The notes beneath the pieces were generated by a model. It did not search any database. It worked only from the letters and a program-made list of their open reading frames with translations, and was not told the origin of the DNA. From the NCBI GenBank assembly GCA_022787425.1, contig JALFWB010000031.1, positions 1-64,000 of the forward strand: 64,000 bases of DNA, in the 5' to 3' direction. Numbering within the stretch: the first letter of the stretch is position 1; each line of letters begins with the position of its first letter. Below are positions 17,363-25,653 of this stretch, piece after piece. The position numbers and the translations under genes are program-made. This DNA is from Akkermansia sp. (lineage in GTDB: Bacteria > Verrucomicrobiota > Verrucomicrobiia > Verrucomicrobiales > Akkermansiaceae).

Positions 17363-18175
17363 ATGGCTACAATGGATAACGCGCAGTCCCTGTTCCGCGA
17401 CGGCAAGTTGGAGGAGCTGCACCGCGCCGTGGCGGCCGATGTGCGGCAGAACCCGCAGGATGCCTCCGCCCGCGCGCTGATGGTGCAGGTGCTCTGCTGC
17501 GAGGGTGCTTGGGAGCGAGCCGCCACCCAGGCTGCCGCCCTCATGAAGCTGGACCCCGGCAGCGCGTTGTTCTGCACCTCCGTGCAGGATGCCGCAGCCG
17601 CCGAGCAGGAGCGCGAGCGCGTGTTGAGCGGTCGCACGGCCCCCTGCTGGTTGGGCGAGGCCCCTGCCTACGCCGATGCCTGGCGCCGGGCCGCCGCCCA
17701 CTACGCCGCGGGACGCTTTGCCGAGGCCGCCGCCGAGACGGAGGCCGTGTTGGATGCCCTGCCCTGCATCCCCGTGGCTCTGTCCGGCGGGGTGCACGCC
17801 CCTTGGCTGCTGGACGGCGATGCCCGCTTTGCGGGGGTGCTGGAGTGGATGCGCGGAGGCCGCTACCACCTCGTGGCCCTGCCGCAGGTAGCCTCGGTCG
17901 AGCTGCCCGCCCCGCGTCTGCCCGTGGAGGCCGTATGGGCACACGCCCGCATCACCCTGCGGGACGGCAGCTCACACATCGGCCGCATGCCCGCCCGCTA
18001 CCCCTTCACCCCGGGGCAGGAAAGCCCGGAGAACCTGCTGGCCCGCAGCACGGAGTGGCAGGAGGTCACCCCCGGCTTCTGCCTGGGCCGTGGCCTGCGC
18101 GGCTGGGATACCCCGGAGGGCATCATTCCCCTCTTCAGCGAGCACATGCTGCGCTTCGGCACGCCGACCGAGTAA
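17363..18175 (+). CDS. tagJ: T6SS accessory protein TagJ (ImpE family)
   Basis: Protein of 270 residues of the ImpE/TagJ family, which in related systems binds the TssB N terminus and helps ClpV-mediated sheath recycling. The N-terminal half is a TPR-like helical solenoid (ARALMVQVLCCEGAWERAATQ). The C-terminal half contains the family's LRDGSSHIGRMPARYPFTP and late beta-rich region. Length fits the family. The ATG lies just behind the hcp terminator. The next gene, tssE, begins 6 bases after the stop. Confidence 0.88.
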   Translation: MATMDNAQSLFRDGKLEELHRAVAADVRQNPQDASARALMVQVLCCEGAWERAATQAAALMKLDPGSALFCTSVQDAAAAEQERERVLSGRTAPCWLGEAPAYADAWRRAAAHYAAGRFAEAAAETEAVLDALPCIPVALSGGVHAPWLLDGDARFAGVLEWMRGGRYHLVALPQVASVELPAPRLPVEAVWAHARITLRDGSSHIGRMPARYPFTPGQESPENLLARSTEWQEVTPGFCLGRGLRGWDTPEGIIPLFSEHMLRFGTPTE

Positions 18176-18181
18176 CCCGCC

Positions 18182-18685
18182 ATGCCCACGGATTCCCGCA
18201 TCAGCACCAATCGCTATCTGCCTTGCCTGCTCACCCGGCTGACGGATGAGCACCCTTTTACCACCGTGGACAGCGACTACTCGGAGAGTTTCTCCCTTGA
18301 TCGGCTGAAGCGGGACATCCTGCAAAACCTCACGATGCTGCTGAATGCGCACGTAGCCCCCACCGAGGCCGAGCGCATTCGCAGCCTCTTCCCGGAGGTG
18401 GGTGCCTCCGGGTACCTCTTCGGGGTGGATTCCTTCGTAGGCCGCCACAACCTCACCACTCATTTGGACGGCATTCTGCGGCATGTGCGGGATGCCATCG
18501 TGCGCTACGAGCCCCGCGTGGTACCGGAGAGTGTGCATGTGGCTCTGCAGGAAAAACAGAGTGCCGGCCGCACGGGGCTGGACCTGTGCATCAGCTGCCG
18601 CCTGGCCGTCAAGCCCCTGACGGATGATATGCTCATGCGCCTGCAACTGGACCTGGAGACAGGAGAGGCCACCTTTACCCGCTGA
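18182..18685 (+). CDS. tssE: T6SS baseplate wedge protein TssE (gp25-like)
   Basis: Protein of 167 residues of the phage T4 gp25 lysozyme-like baseplate family, part of the wedge with TssF and TssG. Visible features are the N-terminal LLTRLTDEHP region, the SLDRLKRDILQNLTMLLN helix, and the gp25 core around FVGRHNLTTHLDGILRHVRDAI with RYEPRV. Length is normal. It starts 6 bases after tagJ and ends 9 bases before tssF. Confidence 0.92.
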   Translation: MPTDSRISTNRYLPCLLTRLTDEHPFTTVDSDYSESFSLDRLKRDILQNLTMLLNAHVAPTEAERIRSLFPEVGASGYLFGVDSFVGRHNLTTHLDGILRHVRDAIVRYEPRVVPESVHVALQEKQSAGRTGLDLCISCRLAVKPLTDDMLMRLQLDLETGEATFTR

Positions 18686-18694
18686 CGCGCCACT

Positions 18695-20455
18695 ATGGAC
18701 GAATCCTTCCTGAGCTACTACGAAAGCGAGCTGAGCCACCTGCGTAACGCCGGTAAGCAGTTCGCCGCAGAATATCCCAAGGTTGCCGCCCGCCTGCAAC
18801 TGGGCGAGGACGAATGCGCGGACCCCTTCGTGGAGCGGCTCTTGGAGGGTGTGGCTTTCCTGACGGCCCGCATTGCCCGCAAGATGGACGATGGGCTGGC
18901 GGATTTCAGCGAGCAGTTGTTGCAGCAGATGGCCCCCGCCATGGTGGCCCCGCTGGTCTCCCGCACGGTGTTGCAGATTACCCGCGCGGAGGCTCCGCAG
19001 GACTTGCTGCCCGCCGGTACGGATTTCCGCGTGCCCACCACCCTGCCCGGTACCCCGGACTGCCGTTTCAACACGCGCGAGGATCTCGTGCTCTCGCACC
19101 TCACCGCGCAGGATGCCTCTTACCTGGAGAACAGCGTGCCTGCCTTGGCTGCGGAGCTGGGCTGCGATGCCCTCTGCGCCCTGCGCACGGACTACACCGC
19201 CGGCGCATCGTACCCCGGCGGCACGCTGCGCCTGTTCGTCGCCGCCCCGGATTCCGCCGCCTGCGAGCTGATGGAGCTACTCTGCTGCCGGTGCAGCGGC
19301 GTGGTGGCGGAGTCAGCGGGGCGCCGCACCCTGCTGCCGCCTCCGCAGGAGGACGTAGCCGTGCCGGAGGAAGGCGGCGGTCTGCCCCTGCCGGCGGAGT
19401 ACTTCGCTCAGCAAGCCCAGCTCACTTTCCTGAAGGTGGAGGGGCTGCCCGCCCTACAGGAGGGGGACACGCTTTCCCTCACCTTCCTACTGCGCCGTCA
19501 ACCCGGCCACCGCCTGCAGCTGGCCTTGGGGAGGCCCTGCCTGCTGCCGGACTGCGTGCGCGCCATCAATGCCTTCCCGCAGCGTCTGGCGCGCTTCACG
19601 CCTTCTACCCGCGGGGTTGACCTGCTGGTGCCGGAGGCCCCCCTGCGCGACCGCTACGAGGTACTGTGGCCCACGGAGGGTGCTGCCTACTCCGAGGAGA
19701 ATGAGCGGCTTTTCGACATCTACCCCTTCTACACGGCCCTGCACCGCGCCATGCCGGAGGGCGGTCTGCGCTTGAACTACATCGCCACCCACCGTGAGAA
19801 GCCCGTGGCGCGTCCCATCGGTCGCGTAAGCTCCTACCCCGGGGACGAGGTGTTCGCCCGTTTCTCCGGGCCGCTTTTCAGCAGCATGCGGACGCAGATC
19901 GCCGCCGTGGCGATGCGTGCGGTCTGCTCCAACCGGGATTTGCCCCTCTTCGTGCGCCGGGACAGCCCGCTGACCACCCCGCCGGCCGAGCTGCCCGCTG
20001 CGGCACGTTTCGCGGCATCCCCCACGCCGCCGCAGCCGCCGTTGATGCGGGAGACAACCCTGTGGCTGGGCTTGGCCCTACTGCGCCTCACCCCCGGGGC
20101 CTTGGCCTCGTACGGCGATGAGGTGCTACCCGGGCTGCTGCGCAAGCTGCTGCACACCCTGCATGCCCCGGACAACGCCGCTGCGGCCGTGCAGCTCAAG
20201 GCCATCCGCGCCGTACAGGTCGGCGTGTGCACCCACACCATCCCCGTGCAGGGAGACCTCTGCACCCTGCGCGGCAGGCGTTTCACCATTACCCTCAACG
20301 AGGATGCTGCAGGCAGCTCCGCCCTCTTCCTCTTTGCCCGCTCCCTGGCTGCCTATCTCTTCAGCCTGCGGGAGATTAACACCACCATGGAGGTCTCCTT
20401 CCGCACGGCCTCCCGAGAGCTCTGGACATGGCAACAGCGACCAACAGACCCGTAA
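18695..20455 (+). CDS. tssF: T6SS baseplate protein TssF (VasA/ImpG)
   Basis: Protein of 586 residues, the large baseplate wedge subunit. The hallmark N terminus (YYESELSHLRNAGKQFAAEYPKVAARL) and the adjacent DPFVERLLEGVAFLTARI are plain, followed by the LLPAGTDFRV segment. The C-terminal LREINTTMEVSF region is also typical. Length agrees with the family. Its 3' end overlaps tssG by 28 bases, suggesting coupled translation and equal supply. Confidence 0.95.
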   Translation: MDESFLSYYESELSHLRNAGKQFAAEYPKVAARLQLGEDECADPFVERLLEGVAFLTARIARKMDDGLADFSEQLLQQMAPAMVAPLVSRTVLQITRAEAPQDLLPAGTDFRVPTTLPGTPDCRFNTREDLVLSHLTAQDASYLENSVPALAAELGCDALCALRTDYTAGASYPGGTLRLFVAAPDSAACELMELLCCRCSGVVAESAGRRTLLPPPQEDVAVPEEGGGLPLPAEYFAQQAQLTFLKVEGLPALQEGDTLSLTFLLRRQPGHRLQLALGRPCLLPDCVRAINAFPQRLARFTPSTRGVDLLVPEAPLRDRYEVLWPTEGAAYSEENERLFDIYPFYTALHRAMPEGGLRLNYIATHREKPVARPIGRVSSYPGDEVFARFSGPLFSSMRTQIAAVAMRAVCSNRDLPLFVRRDSPLTTPPAELPAAARFAASPTPPQPPLMRETTLWLGLALLRLTPGALASYGDEVLPGLLRKLLHTLHAPDNAAAAVQLKAIRAVQVGVCTHTIPVQGDLCTLRGRRFTITLNEDAAGSSALFLFARSLAAYLFSLREINTTMEVSFRTASRELWTWQQRPTDP

Positions 20456-21426
20456 GGAACGAGGTGGAGCGCGGCCTGACTCGCCGGCCGGGGCAGTACT
20501 CTTTCTTTCATGCGGTACGGCAGCTGGAGCTGCTGAACCCCAAGGGGCCGCGCGTGGGCGAGCTGAGCAACGGCACGGCCCCGCCCATCCTGCACTTTGC
20601 GCAGGTGCCGCATCTCTATTCCCCGCCCTCGGAGATTTTCGACTACAGCACCGGGCCCATCGGCGGCAGCCCGACCATGCAGGTGTTTTTCTTCGGGCTG
20701 TTCGGGCCGGGCGGTGCTCTGCCGCTTTCCTTTACCGAGTATGTGCACACGCGCGGTCGCCGGTTCTATGACCTGACGATGCAGCGCTTTGCGGACATCT
20801 TTCACGACCGCCTGCTGGGCCTGTATTACCGCGCCGGCACCCGCGCGCAGCAGGTGGTGAGCTATGACCGTGAGCGGGATGCCCTCGGGGACCACCTGTC
20901 CGCCTTGGCGGGATTGCCCGATGCCGGGCAGGATGCCCCTCTGCCGCCGCAGCTTCCCGCCGCCTACTTCCGCGATCTGCTCACACCTCAGCACCCGGAC
21001 TCCATCCGCCGCGTGCTGGGTCGCTTTTTCGGTTTCCCCGTGCGCCTGCAGCAGGCCGTCCCCTGCCGCCTGACTACGGAACCCGCCGCGCACTGTCTAC
21101 TGGGCAGAAGCGGCCCCGGCACCCTGGGGCGGGATGTGCTGCTGGGGGAGTCCTGCCGCTCGATCTCCGAGAAGGTGGTCATCCACGCAGGCCCCATTCC
21201 CTATGCCACGCTGGAGGACTTTTTGCCCGGCGGCTGCGGCGAGCGGCGGCTGCGTGCCCTCTTGCAGGCCATGGAGCCGCACCCTCTCATCTGGGAGCTG
21301 CGCTTCCGCGTGATCACCGAGACCATCCCGCCCCGTCGGCTGAACGGCACCTTGGCCTTGGGCCACAATGCCTGCCTGCCGAATAATGAACCTTATACCG
21401 TCTTTTCTTTCCTCATTCACTCCTAA
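20428..21426 (+). CDS. tssG: T6SS baseplate protein TssG (VasB/ImpH)
   Basis: Protein of 332 residues that completes the TssE-TssF-TssG wedge. Motifs typical of the family are SFFHAVRQLELLNP near the N terminus, MQVFFFGLFGPGGALPLSFTEYV, and FHDRLLGLYYRA. The start ATG at 20428 lies inside the end of tssF. ClpV begins 21 bases after the stop. No TssA or TssK gene follows, although they often do in other clusters. Confidence 0.94.
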   Translation: MATATNRPVRNEVERGLTRRPGQYSFFHAVRQLELLNPKGPRVGELSNGTAPPILHFAQVPHLYSPPSEIFDYSTGPIGGSPTMQVFFFGLFGPGGALPLSFTEYVHTRGRRFYDLTMQRFADIFHDRLLGLYYRAGTRAQQVVSYDRERDALGDHLSALAGLPDAGQDAPLPPQLPAAYFRDLLTPQHPDSIRRVLGRFFGFPVRLQQAVPCRLTTEPAAHCLLGRSGPGTLGRDVLLGESCRSISEKVVIHAGPIPYATLEDFLPGGCGERRLRALLQAMEPHPLIWELRFRVITETIPPRRLNGTLALGHNACLPNNEPYTVFSFLIHS

Positions 21427-21447
21427 TCCCCTTCACCCCACCCATTT

Positions 21448-24105
21448 ATGGCAGAGTTCAAACGTTCCGACCTATTCGGCAAGCTCAACGGCGTGGCCTA
21501 CAAGGCCTTGGAAAGCGCTACCGTGTTCTGCAAGATGCGCACCAATCCCTATGTGGAGCTCGCGCACTGGATCAATCAAATCAACAGCACCGGCGACACG
21601 GATTTGCACCTCATCTGCAAGCATTTCGAGGTGGATGCTTCCCGCTTGTCCGGGGACTTGGTCAACGCGCTGGATGCCCTCCCCCGCGGGGCTTCGACCC
21701 TGCGCGATTTCTCCCCGCAGCTGGAGCTGGCTATTAAGGAGGCTTGGCTGCTGGCGTCCATCATGTTCAAGCGCAGTTCCATCCGCACGGGTGACCTGCT
21801 GCTGGCCTGCCTGCGCACGCGTGAACTCGCGCACTGTCTTACGGATATTTCCCCGCAGTTCTCCAAGCTGAAGGCGGAGGAGCTGGCGGACCGTTTCTAC
21901 ACCATCACCAACGGCAGCCGCGAGGAGGCGGAAAACGCGGCGGATGGCTCCGGCTTGGCAACGGCCGATCCCGGTACCGAGAACGGGGCCATGGCTCCCG
22001 CTGCCATGGGTAAGCAACAGGCTCTGAAGCAGTATTGCACGGATCTGACCGCCGAGGCGGAGGCCGGGCGGCTGGATCCCGTGGTGGGTCGAGATGCGGA
22101 GGTGCGCAAGATGATCGACATTCTGCTGCGCCGCCGCCAGAATAACCCCATCCTGACCGGTGAGGCGGGCGTGGGCAAGACCGCCGTGGTGGAGGGCTTC
22201 GCTGCCCGCATTGCGCGCGGGGATGTGCCGGATGCCCTCAAGGGGGTGCGGCTGCTGGCGCTGGATCTGCAGGGTCTGCAGGCGGGGGCTTCCATGAAGG
22301 GTGAGTTCGAGAACCGTCTCAAGCAGGTGATCGATGAGGTGCGGGCGTCGGATAAGCCCATCATCATGTTCATCGACGAGGCGCACAATCTCATCGGTGC
22401 CGGCGGCAGTGCCGGCCAGGGGGATGCCGCCAACCTGCTCAAGCCTGCGCTGGCCCGCGGTTCGTTCCGCTGCATTGCCGCGACCACCTGGAGCGAGTAC
22501 AAGAAGTATTTTGAGAAGGACCCCGCCCTCACCCGCCGTTTCCAGAATATCCTCATCGAGGAGCCGGATGACGATAAGGCACACCGCATGATGGTGGCCG
22601 TGGGGCGGGTAATGGCCAAGCATCACAAGGTGCTCATTCTGGACGAGGCTCTGCGCGCGTCCGTCACTCTCTCCCGGCGCTACCTGCCCACCCGTCAACT
22701 GCCGGATAAGGCGGTCAGCCTGTTGGATACGGCGGCCTCGCGCGTTGCGTTCTCCCAGAGCAGCGAGCCGGCCGAGGTGGAGGACCTGCGCCGCTGCATG
22801 GAGAGTCTGAACGCGGACATCGAGATGCTGGAGAAGGAGTCTAAGGCGGGGCTGGAGCGCACGGATGCCCTCGCGGAGCTGCGCGCCCGCTTGGCGGAGA
22901 CCGAGAAGAAGCATGCCGACCGCTTGGCGGATTGGGATAAGGAGAAGGCACTCGTGGAGTCCGTGGTGACGCTGCGCAATGAGCTGCAGGGGGAGGAGCT
23001 GACCGTGGAGGCCCGCGCTGCGAAGCTGGCCGAGCTGCAGGAGAAGGAGGCCGCGCTCGCTGCCTTGCAGGGGGAGTCGCCGCTCGTGCTGCCGCAGGTG
23101 GATGCCCAGGCGGTCGCGGCGATCATCAGTGAGTGGACCGGCATTCCCACGGGGCGCATGGTCAGCAATGAGCTCTCTAACATCCTGCACCTGGCGGATA
23201 CCCTGGCGGAGCGTGTGGTGGGACAGGATCACGGGCTCAAGCTCATCGCGGATCGAATTCTCAGCTCGCGCGCATCGTTGGCGGATCCGGAGAAGCCCAT
23301 CGCGGTGCTGATGCTCGCCGGGCCCAGCGGTGTCGGTAAGACGGAGACGGCGATCTCGCTGGCGGAGTGTCTGTATGGCGGGGAGCAGAATCTGCTCACC
23401 ATTAACATGAGTGAGTTCCAGGAGGCGCACACGGTGTCGACCCTCAAGGGAGCGCCTCCCGGATACGTCGGTTACGGCGAGGGCGGCGTGCTGACCGAGG
23501 CCGTCCGCCGCAAGCCTTATTCGGTTGTGCTGCTGGATGAGGTGGAGAAGGCGCACAAGGATGTGCACGAGATCTTCTTCCAGGTGTTTGATAAAGGGCG
23601 CATGGAGGACGGCGAGGGCCGCTTGATTGACTTCCGCAATACGGTCATTCTGCTGACCACGAATGTGGGCACGGATGAGATGATGGCACTCTGCGCGGAT
23701 CCCGAGCTTATGCCCTCGCAGGAGCAGGTGTCGGAGGCCATGCACGGGGCCCTGCTCAAGGTTTTCCCGCCCGCGCTGCTGGGCCGTATTACCGTGATCC
23801 CCTATTTCCCGCTCAGTCGCGAGGTGATGGACAAGATCACCGGGCTCAAGCTCGGCAAGGTGGCCAAGCGGCTCGCCGCCGGCTACGGGGCCAAGCTCAC
23901 ATGGGGCGAGGATCTCAACGCTTTCATCATGGCCCGCGCCAAGCGCGCCGATGCCGGTGCGCGTATCATTGATAACATCATCACGCAGAATATTCTCCCC
24001 CGCCTCAGCGCCCTCATGCTCCAATCCGTTCTCGAGAAACGGCAGGTCGCTTCCGTCGCCCTCGGCGTGCAGGACGACGACGTGACCATCTCCCTGCAAT
24101 CATGA
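21448..24105 (+). CDS. clpV: T6SS sheath-recycling AAA+ ATPase ClpV (TssH)
   Basis: Protein of 885 residues, a Hsp100-class double AAA+ ATPase that disassembles contracted TssBC sheath. An N domain binds the sheath. The first Walker A GEAGVGKT lies near residue 240 and Walker B FIDEAH near 310. A long middle coiled coil spans about 440-530. The second Walker A GPSGVGKT lies near 625, with LLDEVEKAH and the sensor region after it. It differs from the ClpB encoded at 26997-29576 by its TssH-type N terminus and its position directly after tssG. The final codons overlap the start of the next gene (ATGA). Confidence 0.93.
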   Translation: MAEFKRSDLFGKLNGVAYKALESATVFCKMRTNPYVELAHWINQINSTGDTDLHLICKHFEVDASRLSGDLVNALDALPRGASTLRDFSPQLELAIKEAWLLASIMFKRSSIRTGDLLLACLRTRELAHCLTDISPQFSKLKAEELADRFYTITNGSREEAENAADGSGLATADPGTENGAMAPAAMGKQQALKQYCTDLTAEAEAGRLDPVVGRDAEVRKMIDILLRRRQNNPILTGEAGVGKTAVVEGFAARIARGDVPDALKGVRLLALDLQGLQAGASMKGEFENRLKQVIDEVRASDKPIIMFIDEAHNLIGAGGSAGQGDAANLLKPALARGSFRCIAATTWSEYKKYFEKDPALTRRFQNILIEEPDDDKAHRMMVAVGRVMAKHHKVLILDEALRASVTLSRRYLPTRQLPDKAVSLLDTAASRVAFSQSSEPAEVEDLRRCMESLNADIEMLEKESKAGLERTDALAELRARLAETEKKHADRLADWDKEKALVESVVTLRNELQGEELTVEARAAKLAELQEKEAALAALQGESPLVLPQVDAQAVAAIISEWTGIPTGRMVSNELSNILHLADTLAERVVGQDHGLKLIADRILSSRASLADPEKPIAVLMLAGPSGVGKTETAISLAECLYGGEQNLLTINMSEFQEAHTVSTLKGAPPGYVGYGEGGVLTEAVRRKPYSVVLLDEVEKAHKDVHEIFFQVFDKGRMEDGEGRLIDFRNTVILLTTNVGTDEMMALCADPELMPSQEQVSEAMHGALLKVFPPALLGRITVIPYFPLSREVMDKITGLKLGKVAKRLAAGYGAKLTWGEDLNAFIMARAKRADAGARIIDNIITQNILPRLSALMLQSVLEKRQVASVALGVQDDDVTISLQS

Positions 24106-24932
24106 GACGTTTGCTCACATTCGCAACGCTCTTCGCCTCCCTGCTGCCTCTCTCCCCGGCAGCAGAGGAGGTGAGTACGCAGGATGGGCTGAAGGATGCG
24201 TGGGAGAAAGGCGGGGAGATAAAATTGACGGCGGATATTTCTATCACTGATAACGATGAGGACACTCAATGGAAAGCCGCTGATAATATTACATTGACCG
24301 GTGATGTCGGAACAAAGCTTATCCTGTACCAGAGGGATATTGGAATGGGTACTCAGGCACTGCTCACCGCGACGGGATACAGTGTCTCAATCTCTAACAT
24401 CACGCTTCAGAATCAAACCGCAGCATACATGATAGAAGAGTCTTCGCTAGAAGAGCCTTCGCTAGAAACGCCCTCGCTTTCATTAACCGATGTTACGATC
24501 GCTTCCCACAGTGCCACATCGGCAACGGCGGCAGAATGCACCAACCTCACCCTCAGCGGCACGCTGACACTGGATTTGAACTCCCCATGCAATACGCTGC
24601 TTTCCTGTAGTGGTTCGCTCACATGCAGCACTGATTTCTCCGGCATCACCATCAACATCGGTAACGACTTCAGTCTCGGCAATGGTGGTGCGACTAACCT
24701 CATTCTCTTTTCCGGAACAGCTCCCGAAAAAGTGGAGGAACTCAAATGCACCGTTACCGGTGCCTCCGGATACTATGTTGTGCTGCAAAATATGCCGGGA
24801 GGAACAGTGCTCTGTCTGGTTCCGGAGCCGGGGAGTGCCACACTCACCCTCATCGGCTTGATTGCCCTCCTTCATCGCCGCCGCCGCCCCTGCGGCAGGG
24901 GAATTCACGGCGGAGCATACGTTCGAGGTTAA
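24102..24932 (+). CDS. PEP-CTERM surface protein coupled to clpV
   Basis: Protein of 276 residues. The signal peptide (RRLLTFATLFASLLPLSPAAE) is followed by a beta-rich Ser/Thr/Leu region with the repetitive look of autotransporter-like passengers. The tail is a PEP-CTERM sorting signal: VPEP, a hydrophobic helix and RRRR, which in exosortase systems directs cleavage and surface attachment. Fourteen residues follow the Arg cluster, which is unusual because these proteins normally end there. The ATG overlaps the clpV stop, implying coupled translation. Base composition is AT-richer than clpV. The 3' end overlaps the convergent regulator gene by 83 bases. The function is unknown; whether it serves the T6SS is open. 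Confidence 0.7.
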   Translation: MRRLLTFATLFASLLPLSPAAEEVSTQDGLKDAWEKGGEIKLTADISITDNDEDTQWKAADNITLTGDVGTKLILYQRDIGMGTQALLTATGYSVSISNITLQNQTAAYMIEESSLEEPSLETPSLSLTDVTIASHSATSATAAECTNLTLSGTLTLDLNSPCNTLLSCSGSLTCSTDFSGITINIGNDFSLGNGGATNLILFSGTAPEKVEELKCTVTGASGYYVVLQNMPGGTVLCLVPEPGSATLTLIGLIALLHRRRRPCGRGIHGGAYVRG

Positions 24933-25527
24933 AGAGGGAGTCCTTCTTCTTATCGCTCAGAAGGGCGAGGTTGTGGATGAGGTCCGCATCCCAAGCGGCG
25001 ACTTCATCCATATCGGCGCGGAGGAAGATTTCCAGGTATTCCCGCGCGCCCTTGGGGGATTGGAGGCGCAGGCCGGAGGTGACGAGGATGAGGTCGCAGA
25101 GGGCCTTCTCCGGCGTGGCGGACAGGTAGCAGAGCCCTTGCTCCGTCTTGCGGATGGTGACGCCTTCCGGGTAGTAGGCACGCGGCACGCGGATATATTC
25201 ATAATGCCCGGTGGCGTTGTCGAAACTCCTGCCCCGCTTCAGGCAGGAGGAGCGGATGCTGTACACCCGCTCCGGGATGATACCGCAGGCGGAGAGCACC
25301 GTCTCATAGGAGAGATAGGATGGCTCGATCAGGCGGTTGGCGATCAGCTCCGGGGAGTAACTCTCCGGGTTGCACAGGTACAGGTTGCGTCGCAGGGGGA
25401 TGAGCTCCCCGCGCTTCCGCAGCAGGGCAAGACGCGCCTGCGGGGCCCGATACTGTCCCAATTCCGGCTTCAGCTCCCCCGACGTGACAGGCACACACCC
25501 GAATACCTTTTGCATGCTCGGCTCCAT
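24850..25527 (-). CDS. AbiEi-like transcriptional regulator (type IV antitoxin family), orphan
   Basis: Protein of 225 residues resembling AbiEi antitoxin-type regulators. An N-terminal winged-helix segment (ALLRKRGELIPLRRNLYLC) is followed by the typical PSYLSYETVLSACGIIPERV and a C-terminal domain with ATPEKALCDLI. In the known family AbiEi represses its own promoter through inverted repeats and neutralises the AbiEii nucleotidyltransferase. No AbiEii-like gene is adjacent on either side. The start at 25527 is chosen because it lies 6 bases downstream of the predicted transcription start; an in-frame start at 25581 would lie upstream of it. The 3' end overlaps the PEP-CTERM gene. Confidence 0.7.
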   Translation of the reverse strand: MEPSMQKVFGCVPVTSGELKPELGQYRAPQARLALLRKRGELIPLRRNLYLCNPESYSPELIANRLIEPSYLSYETVLSACGIIPERVYSIRSSCLKRGRSFDNATGHYEYIRVPRAYYPEGVTIRKTEQGLCYLSATPEKALCDLILVTSGLRLQSPKGAREYLEIFLRADMDEVAAWDADLIHNLALLSDKKKDSLFNLERMLRREFPCRRGGGGDEGGQSSR

Positions 25528-25539
25528 GTTCCGAGAGAC

Positions 25540-25568
25540 AAAGTAGCAGATTTTGCATAGAAAAGCAA
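25540..25568 (-). promoter_or_regulatory. Promoter of the AbiEi-like gene
   Basis: On the minus strand TTGCTT (25568-25563), 17 bases, TACTTT (25545-25540). The predicted transcription start is 25533, 6 bases before the ATG. Confidence 0.55.
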
Positions 25569-25599
25569 GAAAAAAATACATTTCCCTACAAAATCTGCT
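25545..25599. promoter_or_regulatory. Candidate AbiEi operator: 11-bp inverted repeat
   Basis: AGCAGATTTTG (25545-25555) and its exact reverse complement CAAAATCTGCT (25589-25599) with 33 bases between. One arm meets the -10 element and the other lies just upstream of the -35. Autorepression through paired inverted repeats is established for AbiEi. Confidence 0.65.
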
Positions 25600-25653
25600 G
25601 AAATATCCTCCATACTAAAACGGAGATGGAATTATAAGCATAGAAAGGTTCGC

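Noticed and set aside
21472-24099. A minus-strand open frame of 875 codons
   Set aside because: It is the antisense of clpV, a product of high GC at third codon positions.
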